The notes beneath the pieces are model-generated. The model ran no database searches. It saw only the letters and a program-made list of their open reading frames with translations, and had not been told where the DNA came from. A DNA stretch of 64,000 bases from Phycisphaeraceae bacterium (GTDB lineage: Bacteria > Planctomycetota > Phycisphaerae > Phycisphaerales > Phycisphaeraceae). Position 1 is the stretch's first letter. Every line of letters begins with the position of its first letter. The translations under genes and the position numbers were made by a program. The DNA lies in the NCBI GenBank assembly GCA_002716625.1, contig PBAS01000052.1, positions 1-64,000 of the forward strand, written 5' to 3'. Below are positions 19,401-28,174 of the stretch, piece by piece.

Positions 19401-19843
19401 CTATCGGGATGGAATTATCATCAACCTCCGAGCGGCTAGGAGCGTTCAATACCGTCCAAAACACCTACCTTGCCATATTTCAGGCATTGGGTGGCCTGGG
19501 AATGCTTTTGGGAAGCATTGGCCTGGGGGTGGTGGTGATGCGTAATGTCCTAGAGCGGGTCCCGGAATTGGCTCTCATGCGTGCGGTTGGCTTTAGCCGT
19601 TGCCAATTAAGACGCATGATCATGTCTGAACATGCTTTGCTTCTGGTGGTCGGTCTGTTTTGTGGAGTAACAGCGTCACTCATTGCCGTGATTCCCATGG
19701 TAAGATCAGGTGGACAAGACATGCCATGGGTATTGATCATTATGATTTGTGCAGCCGTGTTTGTCAGTGGTTTATTCTGGGTATGGGCTGCCTCGGCGCT
19801 TGCCCTTCGCCGTTACCTTCTTGATGCTTTACGTCATGAATAA
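16493..19843 (+). CDS. FtsX-like ABC transporter permease, large
   Basis: A 1116-residue permease that starts at GTG 16493, 3 bp after its ATPase. It has an N-terminal membrane helix (GVMFGAAVGTAVIVGALTVG) and a large extracytoplasmic region (about 40-500). A first FtsX domain follows (helices from about 505, with the IEIGTLISLGWPVKSVRRVL segment). Further helices, a second periplasmic part, and a C-terminal FtsX domain near VPELALMRAVGFSRCQLRRMI complete it. This two-domain layout, fused in one chain, resembles large lipid or lipoprotein exporters. In this operon it is the obvious candidate for exporting the product. Confidence 0.9.
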   Translation: MKQSTLIWRSLHHYWRTHLGVMFGAAVGTAVIVGALTVGDSVRYSLEKMALARLGDIQQAMVSNMRFFRDVLADEISAGVNQNTAAVLQLSGIASRPDGARRANNIQVLGVEDDFWKLAAKPISLPKIHAGQIVVNTHLSRQLNVDVGDDLVIRVETPGTLPRDMPLATTEDIFTILRAEIVAIADAVQLGDFSLRTNQLPVFNVFVSRHWLAGHLEIGSKANMLLVGGQSPGSVGELNRRLNDCWQLADAELELHAVAGNKQLELRSRRVFIDQVVGRELDLRSIQTGINSRSQDKRTSILTYFVNNIRAGDRSTPYSMVSAIEPSWIGRTVIPVNLADDEIVINTWLADDLSVQAGDSLVLSYFVMEPSAQLVEHSTGFRIRKIIEIEGLAADRELMPSFPGLADAEHCRQWEPGIPVNLDRIRNKDESYWDIYRGTPKAFISLQAGQKIWANRFGDRTCIRIDPVEDSFHQVEQQILGAIQPEQVGLAFDDVRSSALAASRDSLDFGILFLALSMFIMIAAVLLTMLQFAFGVDQRAIEIGTLISLGWPVKSVRRVLMIEGTILAVFGSIIGCVVGMIYTRLVLAALDGIWSGAVAGVMITFSPQPKSWLVGGMAGVLVALLAMNYTLRCATKWSPKQLLSGAGLVVIKGNVKYFGPIFWVVVTCILASVAIVLMIWPQQVSSRSYTVQFFITGVLVLAGMLCLWRSLIAMTWRTERIHDLSLAYLALRNTARRAGRSAATIILLSCGIFIIIAVSANRLDIQVDQYDRSAGTGGFALFGRTALPLYQDLNTTDGRKSWGFDEQDLQDVGVVPMRIRHGDDASCLNLNRAQSPTLIGVNPGQLAERNAFHFTKTASRHLQREGWDLLDVALGLPDVIPAIADQATVLWALGKKLGDTHRYVDEYGQPFQVKFVGLLENSILQGNILISEDEFVDRFPTSSGYQLFLVDAPSHSVAVVHDSLARALEPIGMELSSTSERLGAFNTVQNTYLAIFQALGGLGMLLGSIGLGVVVMRNVLERVPELALMRAVGFSRCQLRRMIMSEHALLLVVGLFCGVTASLIAVIPMVRSGGQDMPWVLIIMICAAVFVSGLFWVWAASALALRRYLLDALRHE

Positions 19844-19885
19844 TCTGTATTACGGTACTTGCCGTGAATTAGTGAGGAGATACAT

Positions 19886-20047
19886 ATGGATTTGGATGTT
19901 CCAACCGCCGAATACGAGCAGATTGAGAAAATGATTGCCAGCGATGCCAGCCCGGTTGGTATTGATGCCAAGAAGACGCATATTATTATCATTCGAAAGC
20001 TATTGGATATTGAGCGTCGTCTAGCATGCCTTGAAACGCAATCCTGA
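19886..20047 (+). CDS. Small conserved-looking protein of 53 residues
   Basis: A short gene between the permease and the decarboxylase-family gene. It encodes a 53-residue soluble protein beginning MDLDVPTAEYEQIEKMIASD and ending in a predicted helix KLLDIERRLACLETQS. A very good ribosome site (GAGGAGA, 6 bp before ATG 19886) supports translation. There is no signal peptide or membrane segment. The C-terminal heptad-like pattern suggests a short coiled coil and perhaps dimerisation. I do not recognise the family. It may be an accessory factor of the ABC exporter or unrelated to the operon. Confidence 0.65.
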   Translation: MDLDVPTAEYEQIEKMIASDASPVGIDAKKTHIIIIRKLLDIERRLACLETQS

Positions 20048-20127
20048 CCGGTTGTTGTATTCATGATAAAGGCAGGATCGACTCTTGGCTGCCGCCTGTG
20101 GAACCACTATGTTCTAGAGTTCACCAC

Positions 20128-20940
20128 ATGTACAACCTGAAACCTCATTATCCGTACACAATGCCAACGGTCAGCCTTTTTCGTGATCCCAAGCCGTGGG
20201 AACAGGGAGGGATGAGATATGGCCGAAACACGGCATTGTCAGTTACTTTTCTGACCGACCCAGACAAGGCGCAGCAGCTCTTACCGGCGCCATTTCGGTT
20301 GGGGGACGAACCGCTTGTCAGCGTTTCGGTCGTGCAGTGCGAAGACGTCGATTGGCTGGCAGGTAAGGCGTATAATCTGGTTGGTGTTGATGTGGCTGCG
20401 GTTTTTGATGGTAAGCAGGACAAGGACGTACGCGGTGCTTTCGCGGTGGTCATGTGGGAAAACATGACTGAGCCTATTATTGGTGGTCGTGACCACAGTG
20501 GTGTGCCAAAAGTCTATGCCGAGATTCCGAACCTCATGCGCCACGATGACGCCTGTAGTGGCGAGGTGTCCCATTTTGGTCATCCGATATTAGAGATATC
20601 TGCCACCGGCTTGGAGCCATCATCAGCTGCTGATCGCAAGAAAATTGAAACAGTGAAACGGGATGCTAATTGGATGAATCTCAAGTACTTCCCCAATGTC
20701 CAGAATGACGGGGCAGATGTGTGTTATGCCTGTACCTATCCCGCCAGCGGAGTCTGTGCCGATGCATGGAGGGGCAAAGGCCAGATCAGTTTCCACGAAT
20801 CTAGCTTTAAAGAAAACCCAACCCAGTATGTCCTTATCAATCTATTAGCGGATCTGCCCGTGCTTAAGGTACGTCATGCACAAATGATCGTTTGGGAGCC
20901 ATTTATGGCGCTTGATCGATTACCCCGCATATTACGCTGA
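20128..20940 (+). CDS. Acetoacetate decarboxylase family protein
   Basis: A roughly 270-residue acetoacetate-decarboxylase-fold protein. Family-like segments are VSVSVVQCEDVDWLAGKAYN, AFAVVMWENMTEPIIGGRD and GVPKVYAEIP, where the lysine of VPKVYAE sits where the Schiff-base lysine of this family is expected. Such proteins decarboxylate beta-keto acids or do other Schiff-base chemistry such as aldol reactions. The start is unclear: GTG 20098, ATG 20128 and ATG 20161 are possible and none has a strong ribosome site. It is the last gene of the long plus-strand run; whether it belongs to the pathway is not known. Confidence 0.75.
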   Translation: MYNLKPHYPYTMPTVSLFRDPKPWEQGGMRYGRNTALSVTFLTDPDKAQQLLPAPFRLGDEPLVSVSVVQCEDVDWLAGKAYNLVGVDVAAVFDGKQDKDVRGAFAVVMWENMTEPIIGGRDHSGVPKVYAEIPNLMRHDDACSGEVSHFGHPILEISATGLEPSSAADRKKIETVKRDANWMNLKYFPNVQNDGADVCYACTYPASGVCADAWRGKGQISFHESSFKENPTQYVLINLLADLPVLKVRHAQMIVWEPFMALDRLPRILR

Positions 20941-21066
20941 CCACTTATATTCCAGGTGCGAGTTTGGTGTTGTCTAGGTATGGGTTGATCTGCCGGGTGT
21001 GATCCCCACCTTTACGTCGTCCCTGCGTGTGACCTGCGGATACAAGGCCAGTTGGATTTATACTTG

Positions 21067-21993
21067 CTAGCTTTCCTGAACCATTCCCCATGCAGTTTCA
21101 ATACGGCGGTGGTTGTCTTCAATCCACTCATCCAGTGTTTTTCCGGGTACCGGTTGTAACTCGGTCAAAATGGAGTTGCGCCCGCCTCGTTTAAGGTAAC
21201 CCGTTTCGAGTAAGGTCGATAACGTTTCGGCAAGTTCGGGAATATCAATTTCACCATCGGTGTACCCAATCGGCGGATGCAGGTCGCCGTAGTAGGGATT
21301 TTCCTTGTTCTTGATCACGCAGTTACCTAGGTGAACGCGGTTTAGGTACGGTGCACACCTTCGAATAGTCTGTTCCAGAGATTCATTCAAAAGCCGGATG
21401 TGGGCCACATCAAGAAGCAGACCAATGTTATCCACATCTGGTTTTAATGCCTGGATCAATTGGACCGCTTCCTCGCTAGGTCCACAGAGGAACTTTTTAT
21501 CAACGTGACGATCAAATATTTCCAGCGTGGCGATCATGTCATGGTTGTGCAACTGTTCGCACAACCATCGGCACAGGGTTTTAAAACATTGTATTGCCTG
21601 CGGCCGTTCCTCTAGCGGAACATCAATTCCTGACATGAAGATAAACTGCCTGGCGCCAATTGTCATCGCGATGTCGATTTGATCAAGCAGGATCATTTTG
21701 ATCAGATCCTGCTGCTGTTTGTTTGTGGTTCCCAGGCAGATCTGTCGTGCCGGAAACAAGTGGATGGCATAGGCGGTGTCATGCAACCTTTCAGAGGAAG
21801 CACGGATTTTGGGGATTAGGCGGTGACGTAGTGCGTTATCCCAAGGCATGGACACATCAAAGGTGGCCATATCACGCCGCTGAATAAATTGTTCGAGTGA
21901 GTCAGCGTGGACCTGGGGATCGTGGACACAACTTGGGTAAAATAAATGGTGGACCAACCCAACCGTGGCGAAATTTTTCAGCGGTTCTTTCAT
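21067..21993 (-). CDS. Sugar phosphate isomerase/epimerase-like TIM barrel
   Basis: A 308-residue protein of the AP endonuclease 2/xylose isomerase-like TIM-barrel family. Characteristic segments are IATLEIFDRHVDKKF with a metal-site glutamate, DNIGLLLDVAHIRLL with Asp/His ligands, and LNRVHLGNCVI followed by the late ILTELQPVPG glutamate. These residues usually hold a divalent metal for isomerising or epimerising sugars, inositols or hydroxypyruvate. The substrate cannot be named. It is transcribed opposite to its neighbours, diverging from the PhyH-family gene at 22131, so a shared regulatory region lies at 21994-22130. Confidence 0.8.
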   Translation of the reverse strand: MKEPLKNFATVGLVHHLFYPSCVHDPQVHADSLEQFIQRRDMATFDVSMPWDNALRHRLIPKIRASSERLHDTAYAIHLFPARQICLGTTNKQQQDLIKMILLDQIDIAMTIGARQFIFMSGIDVPLEERPQAIQCFKTLCRWLCEQLHNHDMIATLEIFDRHVDKKFLCGPSEEAVQLIQALKPDVDNIGLLLDVAHIRLLNESLEQTIRRCAPYLNRVHLGNCVIKNKENPYYGDLHPPIGYTDGEIDIPELAETLSTLLETGYLKRGGRNSILTELQPVPGKTLDEWIEDNHRRIETAWGMVQES

Positions 21994-22130
21994 TGGTCGG
22001 GTATGGTAGCAATTAGTCGTGACGATCGACGGGTGTTGTCCAGCCTGCTAAAATAAAGTGGAAGACAACAGGGTCTATGTTGGGCAACAAACACATGTCT
22101 CAAAAACCATTTTAACGGATAGCTAGAGAA

Positions 22131-22970
22131 ATGCCTGAACTGATTATTGATGAGCGTGACTGGTCCGCATTAACGATTGGTGAGCAGATCAAACAAATCG
22201 AGGTAGAGGGCTATCTTGTCTTGCCCAATCTGTTGGATACCGAATACATTGAGCAACTCAAAGAGCAGCTTTCTGGTTTCGAGTATAAGGCGGTCGACTA
22301 TAGTATTTACCAGAAGGGTGTTAAGCGGCTCGAATTTCGAGGCGGTTCAATTACGGAACTCATCGGTTATCCACCGACGATCGCATTTCTTAAGGAATTA
22401 TTTGGCGACGAGGTGATCATGATGAGCTATACCACTTCGAGGAGTGAACCGGGGCATCCCGGTATCAGTCTGCACGCCGACGGTCAGCCATATGGCTCGG
22501 AAATATTTGGTTACCAGGGCAGTTGCCCATTCCTTGTTCGCGTGCTGTATTATCTCGATGACCTGACTAAGGAAATTAGTCCATTTCGAGTGGTGCCGCG
22601 GTCTCATCTGTGTCTGCATGAGCAGGCAAATCCTTACGGTCGTTATCAATCACACCCCGAAGAGGTCATGGTGCCCGTTAAAGCTGGTTCGGCCGTGCTA
22701 ATCAATCATCGTGTCTTTCACGGAAATTATCCGAATGTTGGTGACAAGCCTCGTTCCATGTTGGCAATTGCCTACCGTCCTGGTTGGGCTGGTCCGGTAC
22801 AGGAAGTTGAGCCATGGGAAACCGAGAAGCTTGCTGCTCTACCAGATCACGTTAAACCATTATTAGCCGATCCCAACACTCGACACTGGGATTTCGGTGG
22901 TAGCAATAAGCCAAAGGGCATGATAAGTGAAGCGCCGGGTATGAATCCCAGTCGCTGGGATCGAGTATAA
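22131..22970 (+). CDS. Phytanoyl-CoA dioxygenase family (Fe/2-oxoglutarate) protein
   Basis: A 279-residue non-heme iron, 2-oxoglutarate-dependent dioxygenase. The iron-binding H-x-D is in GISLHADGQPYG (about residues 115-126). The distal histidine lies in LINHRVFHGNYPNVG, followed by the 2-oxoglutarate-binding arginine in KPRSMLAIAYRPGW. It hydroxylates an unknown substrate; this family is greatly expanded in planctomycetes. It is divergent to the sugar isomerase-like gene and lies 13 bp before coaE, so the two are probably co-transcribed, though no functional link is evident. Confidence 0.87.
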   Translation: MPELIIDERDWSALTIGEQIKQIEVEGYLVLPNLLDTEYIEQLKEQLSGFEYKAVDYSIYQKGVKRLEFRGGSITELIGYPPTIAFLKELFGDEVIMMSYTTSRSEPGHPGISLHADGQPYGSEIFGYQGSCPFLVRVLYYLDDLTKEISPFRVVPRSHLCLHEQANPYGRYQSHPEEVMVPVKAGSAVLINHRVFHGNYPNVGDKPRSMLAIAYRPGWAGPVQEVEPWETEKLAALPDHVKPLLADPNTRHWDFGGSNKPKGMISEAPGMNPSRWDRV

Positions 22971-22983
22971 GAATATCCATTAG

Positions 22984-23622
22984 ATGGTTGGCGAACTGCG
23001 TAAACCGGTCATCGGTCTGATTGGCGGTATAGGATCCGGCAAGAGTCTTGTGGCCAGTCAGTTACAGGATCTCGACTGCGGGGTTATTGATGCAGATCAA
23101 TTGGCAAGGGCTGCCTTGGATGAGCGGGGAGTTAAAGCGAAGCTGCTTAAGTGGTGGGGACTAAAAATACTGGATTGTCACGGAGGTATCGATCGATCGG
23201 TCGTGGCTGGAATTGTTTTTGCCGATCCAGGCAAACGGCAACGGCTTGAAGGCATTATTCATCCGCTTGTGCACCACCAACGCATGATTCTTGGTCGCCA
23301 GTATGCAAATAACCCTCAAGTAGTTGCTGTCGTGGAAGATTGCCCGCTTCTACTAGAAGTGGGTCTTGACAAACAATGTGACACGGTTATCTTCATTGAC
23401 ACGCCCCGTCCGATCAGGTTGGCACGGTTGGCGGCCAGCAGGGGCTGGTCCGAACAGGACCTTGCTCAACGTGAGAAACATCAGATACCACTTGACAAGA
23501 AGATAAAAAGCGCCGATTATATAGTAGTCAACAATGCCACAAAAGCAGAATGCTTGGCACACGTTCGCGGCGTTCTTTCCCAAATACTCCGATTAGGCAA
23601 CGAATCACACGTCGGCAATTGA
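22984..23622 (+). CDS. coaE: Dephospho-CoA kinase
   Basis: A 212-residue P-loop kinase catalysing the last step of coenzyme A synthesis: ATP-dependent phosphorylation of dephospho-CoA at the 3' hydroxyl. The N-terminus VIGLIGGIGSGKSLVASQL holds the Walker A loop, followed by GVIDADQLARAAL, IIHPLVHHQ and DCPLLLEVGLDKQCD, all CoaE landmarks. The length is normal for the family. Start ATG 22984 lies 13 bp after the PhyH-family gene. Confidence 0.93.
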   Translation: MVGELRKPVIGLIGGIGSGKSLVASQLQDLDCGVIDADQLARAALDERGVKAKLLKWWGLKILDCHGGIDRSVVAGIVFADPGKRQRLEGIIHPLVHHQRMILGRQYANNPQVVAVVEDCPLLLEVGLDKQCDTVIFIDTPRPIRLARLAASRGWSEQDLAQREKHQIPLDKKIKSADYIVVNNATKAECLAHVRGVLSQILRLGNESHVGN

Positions 23623-23733
23623 ACCGACTCATCGCAGCGTACGTCACACAGACTGACCTTTTCCCGGAACTTTCTCAGGCTTTGTCAAACGGAATTGGCA
23701 CTGGTCATACCCCTTAGTGTTTTTAGATGATCG

Positions 23734-23765
23734 TTGCCGGCTACGTTGCCCACCCAAGCCGGCAA
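23734..23765 (+). terminator. Inverted repeat between coaE and rho
   Basis: A perfect 8 bp inverted repeat, TTGCCGGC at 23734-23741 and GCCGGCAA at 23758-23765, with a 16-base loop, lies in the 177 bp gap ahead of rho. No T-run follows, so it is not a classical intrinsic terminator. It could be a weak coaE terminator or a leader hairpin affecting rho, which is autoregulated in many bacteria. Confidence 0.4.
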
Positions 23766-23799
23766 ATCAATGACGCAGATTAATTAGGAGAGCCATTTA

Positions 23800-25230
23800 A
23801 TGGCAAAAACGCAGACTTATCGTAGTAAGAAGAAAAAAGGTGGCGATGATCCTTCGCCCGGTAATATTGCAAAAGCAAGTGGTGGGCGTACTGCCGTAGC
23901 CGAAAAGCCGTCAACAGATGAAGCGCTCGATGCGGAAACGCAGGCACGATACGAGCAAGCCAAGAAATCGGCCTTAACGGTGAGAGACCTTCAAAAGATG
24001 ACGGTCGATGACCTGCATAACCTCGCAAAAGAGGAAGGGGTTAATGACTACAAGGGGCTGAAAAAGCAGGACCTGATTTTCCAGATCCTTAAAGCCCATA
24101 TCAGCAAACAAGGCTTGATGTACGGTGAAGGAGTTCTGGAGATCCTGCCTGATGGTTTCGGCTTTCTACGCAGCCCGGAATACTCTTATCTGGCATGTCC
24201 AGATGATATTTATGTCAGTCCCAGTCAGGTTCGTCGTTTTGGGCTTAAAGCTGGTCATATTGTCCAAGGTTCAATCCGGCCGCCCAAAGAATCCGAGCGT
24301 TACTTTGCCCTGCTTCGTGTCGATGCAGTCAATGGGCAGCCCCCTGATACACTGAATGATATTTCCAATTTTGAAGATTTGACCCCACTGCATCCCGAAG
24401 AGCGGTTTATTCTAGAAACCACACCCGATCAGATTGAGATGCGGATCGTCGATTTGGTCACCCCTGTTGGTCGTGGTCAGCGAGGTCTCATTGTCGCGCC
24501 ACCAAGAACCGGCAAGACAATTCTACTTCAGAAGATGGCTAATTCGATCATCACGAATTTTCCGGATGTAAAAGTGATTGTTTTGCTCATCGATGAGCGT
24601 CCGGAAGAGGTTACTGACTTCCGGAACAACACACCGGATGATGTTGAGGTGGTCGCATCGACTTTTGATGAACAATCTGCACGCCACGTTCAGGTGTGTG
24701 ATATGGTCATCGACAAGTCCCGTCGTGCAGTCGAATTTGGTTCCCACGTTGTTATTCTTTTGGACTCGATTACCCGTATGGCCCGGGCATACAACACCGA
24801 GATGCCCCACAGCGGCAAGATTTTGACTGGTGGTCTTGATTCCAATGCACTGCAAAAGCCCAAGAAGTTCTTTGGCTCGGCACGAGCTATTGAAAATGGC
24901 GGCAGCCTCACGATTCTGGCGACGGCTTTAGTTGATACAGGCTCCAAGATGGACGACATCATCTTCGAGGAGTTTAAGGGCACTGGCAATAGTGAATTGC
25001 ACCTAGATCGCCGGCTCGTCGAAAAACGGGTTTACCCTGCGATCGATATTGCAGCATCCGGCACCCGGCGCGAGGAACTGCTGATGGATAGCAATGAACT
25101 CAATCTGATCTACCGTCTACGCAAGGTGTTGGCTGACATGAATGTTGTTGAGGCAATGGAACTTCTCAAAGGTAGGCTGCAGAAGGTTAAGACGAACGCG
25201 GAATTTCTGTTGACGATGAACCTTGATTGA
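23800..25230 (+). CDS. rho: Transcription termination factor Rho
   Basis: A 476-residue Rho factor, the hexameric RNA-dependent ATPase that terminates transcription. A Lys-rich N-terminal extension of about 60 residues precedes the Rho N-terminal helix domain ([18 protein letters not shown]). The cold-shock RNA-binding domain follows ([18 protein letters not shown]), then the ATPase with Walker [24 protein letters not shown], and the Q-loop/R-loop region [25 protein letters not shown] 23800 has AGGAGA upstream. The N-terminal extension is moderately longer than in E. coli Rho (419 residues). Confidence 0.97.
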   Translation: MAKTQTYRSKKKKGGDDPSPGNIAKASGGRTAVAEKPSTDEALDAETQARYEQAKKSALTVRDLQKMTVDDLHNLAKEEGVNDYKGLKKQDLIFQILKAHISKQGLMYGEGVLEILPDGFGFLRSPEYSYLACPDDIYVSPSQVRRFGLKAGHIVQGSIRPPKESERYFALLRVDAVNGQPPDTLNDISNFEDLTPLHPEERFILETTPDQIEMRIVDLVTPVGRGQRGLIVAPPRTGKTILLQKMANSIITNFPDVKVIVLLIDERPEEVTDFRNNTPDDVEVVASTFDEQSARHVQVCDMVIDKSRRAVEFGSHVVILLDSITRMARAYNTEMPHSGKILTGGLDSNALQKPKKFFGSARAIENGGSLTILATALVDTGSKMDDIIFEEFKGTGNSELHLDRRLVEKRVYPAIDIAASGTRREELLMDSNELNLIYRLRKVLADMNVVEAMELLKGRLQKVKTNAEFLLTMNLD

Positions 25231-25256
25231 TACCATGTTCTGGACTGTACATGGTA
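25231..25256 (+). terminator. Hairpin directly after rho
   Basis: A perfect 8 bp inverted repeat TACCATGT/ACATGGTA with a 10-base loop begins at the base after the rho stop codon. Only a short AT-rich stretch (AATTCTTAT) follows, so it is probably a weak terminator or an mRNA 3'-end stabiliser. Confidence 0.45.
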
Positions 25257-25434
25257 ATTCTTATCGCAAAGATGAATTAACCCATTGATTATTTGATCAT
25301 GGTGCCGGATTCACCGCGGTTGATCCGACTCATTTTTGAGTGGGCCATGTTGATCCCCTTGACGCCATGGTTAGGTCAAGGACTATGATCTATGGAATCT
25401 TTCGCCCCTTGTGGTGATTTGGTAGGATGAATTT

Positions 25435-26034
25435 ATGGAAGGTTTGATTCCCTTGGTCGTGGTGGCGGGTGTTTTCCTGATCCTCATTGTTTGGGTCGCC
25501 AAGATGTACAACACCTTGGTTGATTTTCGCAATCGGTTCAAAAATGCGTTCTCGCAAATCGATGTGCAACTGAAAAGACGCTACGACCTGATCCCGAATT
25601 TGGTGGAAACGGCCAAGGGTTATATCAAGCATGAGCGAGAGACCCTTGAAGCAGTGATTGCGGCTCGCAATCAGGCAGTATCAGCGGAGAAGACTGCCGC
25701 AAACAGTCCGGATGATGCCAATGCGATCCGCCAACTCATGGGTGCTGAAGGCGTGTTGACTGGTGCCATGGGCCGCTTGTTTGCAGTGATGGAAGCTTAT
25801 CCGGATTTAAAGGCCAACCAGAACATGATGCAACTAAGTGAAGAACTGACATCAACAGAGAACAAGGTGGCATTTGCCCGTCAGGCGTATAATGATGCGG
25901 TGATGCGCTACAACACATACCGGGAATCATTCCCGAGCAACCTTATCTCCGGGATGTTCAGCTTTAAAGAAGCACAACCTTTTGAGATTGAAGACCAGGC
26001 ACAGCGTCAGGCGCCGAAGGTTTCATTCACCTGA
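25435..26034 (+). CDS. lemA: LemA family protein
   Basis: A 199-residue LemA protein: an N-terminal membrane helix (residues 5-22) followed by a long helical domain. Family signatures are YNTLVDFRNRFKNAFSQIDVQLKRR, seen as NTLVDFRNRF and QIDVQLKRRYDLIPNLVETAKGY, and the distal TENKVAFARQAYNDAVMRYN. LemA function is poorly defined, but the gene is frequently next to an HtpX-type membrane protease, as here 38 bp downstream. The start is ATG 25435. Confidence 0.93.
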   Translation: MEGLIPLVVVAGVFLILIVWVAKMYNTLVDFRNRFKNAFSQIDVQLKRRYDLIPNLVETAKGYIKHERETLEAVIAARNQAVSAEKTAANSPDDANAIRQLMGAEGVLTGAMGRLFAVMEAYPDLKANQNMMQLSEELTSTENKVAFARQAYNDAVMRYNTYRESFPSNLISGMFSFKEAQPFEIEDQAQRQAPKVSFT

Positions 26035-26072
26035 TCAACGCATCCGATTTACCCCGTCTTTTACCGTGCATC

Positions 26073-28070
26073 ATGGATTTCTTCGGATACCAGGACGTTG
26101 CCCGAAAGAAATCAGGGATAATGGTCGTCCTGTTTTTCTGTGCCGTGATAGCCATTGTGGTGATGGCCTATCTGGTGGTTGCTTTTGGCATAAGTTTTTT
26201 GAATATCAAGGGACTGATCTCCCATGTGCCGGACAAGCAGTCTTCGTTCGGTTCGTCATTATGGCAGCCCAGGCTGTTTGTGAGTGTTGGGCTTGGGACC
26301 GTCGGTATTATTCTAATCGGCACGCTTTATAAGATTGCTGCGTTGCGCGGCGGTGGTCGCGTAGTAGCCGAGTCTCTTGGCGGGCGGCTCGTGGCGGCAT
26401 CTTCACGGGATTCCCAAGAGCGAAAAATACTGAATGTTATAGAAGAAATGGCCATTGCTTCCGGCATGCCGGTCCCCCCCGTATACCTTATGGACAAGGA
26501 AGCTGGAATCAACGCATTTGCTGCAGGGTATTCACCAGACGATGCGGTCATCGGCGTAACGCGGGGGACGATGGAATTGCTGGACCGTGATGAGTTACAG
26601 GGCGTCATCGCGCATGAATTCAGCCATATTCTTAATGGCGATATGCGTCTGAATATTCGGTTGATCGGTGTGATTCACGGTATCGTCATCATTGGAATTC
26701 TGGGGCACATTTTGATCCGGTCTACTTTCTATTCCTCAAGCCACCGTAGTCGCAGTAACGGACAGGGAAAGTTGGTTTTCTTGGGTATTGGCTTGGGGCT
26801 TATGGTGGTTGGTAGTCTAGGGGTATTCTTCGGCAAGCTGATCAAGGCCAATATTTCACGTCAGCGTGAATTCCTGGCAGATGCATCAGCAGTACAATTC
26901 ACAAGGGATTCCAATGGTATTGGCGGTGCTCTGAAAAAGATTGGTGGCTACACTTTCAGTACGACCATCACCAATCCCCGGGCCGAGGAAATGAGTCATA
27001 TGTTCTTTGGCCCAGGTCTGAAAAGCATGCTGGGATCCATTACCGCCACGCACCCCCCGCTGTTGCAACGTATCGAGCGTATTGATCCCGGTTGGGATGG
27101 CACCTACCCAAAGGTTAAGACGCCCAAGACTTTTGATCCAACATCGGCTCCAAAGTCCCGGTCCGCTTCCAAGTCACGTCGCATGGTTGGCGCAATCTCA
27201 TCTCTGGCTGGCTCACCACGATTGAACGCTTCGGTGGATTTGCAACCCGCCGCACATGCCATCGAACAAATTGGTCAGCCAACACGCGACCATCTTGAAT
27301 ACACTATTCGGTTGCTTGCCACGCTGCCTGAGCCAGTGACTTGTGCCGCCCGAGAACCATTCGGGGCCCGGGCGGTGGTTTATGCAATGTTGCTTCATGA
27401 ATCCGGTCCACATCAGAAAACTCAGCTTAAACGACTGCGCCATCATGCTGATACCTTGGTTTATAACACGACACTTCAGATCAAGCCTTTGATTAAGCCG
27501 CTTGATCCGTCTGTACGACTGCCGCTGATTGATATGGTGGTTCCAGCCCTCCGGGAGCTTTCGACCACGCAATACAGGGCATTTGAAGAGAATATTCGGG
27601 CATTAATTGCAGCTGATGACGGCTTGGATCTGTTCGAATGGGTCCTTCAGCGGGTTGTTATGCACCATGTTCGTCCTGGATTTCATCGCATTGATCCACC
27701 CAAGACAAGACATCGTTCCCTCAAGTCATTGGCAAACCAGTGTGCATTACTTCTTTCAGGGCTGGCATTCATTGGTAATGATGATCGATCGTGTGCCAAC
27801 CATGCCTTTACTCAAGGTACGGGCCCGTTGAGTAAAGCTGGCCTGGCTATCCGCCCCATTCGCGTCAAGTCATTGGCAGTCATTGATGGTGCTCTGGATG
27901 ACTTGTCCGAGGCTACACCTCGTCTTAAGCGGATCGTTCTTGAAGCTTGTGCGGCATGTATCGTTGCGGATAAGAATGTTACTACACGCGAGGCTGAAAT
28001 GTTGCGGGGAATCTCTGATTCATTGGGGTGTCCTATGCCACCATTGCTGCCTGGTCAGTCATTGACCTGA
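26073..28070 (+). CDS. M48 (HtpX-like) metalloprotease with long C-terminal extension
   Basis: A 665-residue membrane zinc protease. Two N-terminal helices are followed by the HExxH motif in VIAHEFSHILNGD (about residues 180-192), two more helices, and the third zinc ligand in QREFLADASAVQFT. HtpX-type proteases degrade misfolded membrane proteins and are usually near 290 residues. Here about 310 residues follow the catalytic part, ending in a TerB-like helical stretch (EACAACIVADKNVTTREAEML). The gene follows lemA closely. Confidence 0.88.
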   Translation: MDFFGYQDVARKKSGIMVVLFFCAVIAIVVMAYLVVAFGISFLNIKGLISHVPDKQSSFGSSLWQPRLFVSVGLGTVGIILIGTLYKIAALRGGGRVVAESLGGRLVAASSRDSQERKILNVIEEMAIASGMPVPPVYLMDKEAGINAFAAGYSPDDAVIGVTRGTMELLDRDELQGVIAHEFSHILNGDMRLNIRLIGVIHGIVIIGILGHILIRSTFYSSSHRSRSNGQGKLVFLGIGLGLMVVGSLGVFFGKLIKANISRQREFLADASAVQFTRDSNGIGGALKKIGGYTFSTTITNPRAEEMSHMFFGPGLKSMLGSITATHPPLLQRIERIDPGWDGTYPKVKTPKTFDPTSAPKSRSASKSRRMVGAISSLAGSPRLNASVDLQPAAHAIEQIGQPTRDHLEYTIRLLATLPEPVTCAAREPFGARAVVYAMLLHESGPHQKTQLKRLRHHADTLVYNTTLQIKPLIKPLDPSVRLPLIDMVVPALRELSTTQYRAFEENIRALIAADDGLDLFEWVLQRVVMHHVRPGFHRIDPPKTRHRSLKSLANQCALLLSGLAFIGNDDRSCANHAFTQGTGPLSKAGLAIRPIRVKSLAVIDGALDDLSEATPRLKRIVLEACAACIVADKNVTTREAEMLRGISDSLGCPMPPLLPGQSLT

Positions 28071-28174
28071 TGGTGTAATGAATTGTGCCGCGGTATCGAA
28101 TGATGTAAGTTAGTTCTGCGTCAGATTGGCGCTGGTCATCTTTGACCCGGTTAGATTGTTGTAAAGGGGTTCCC

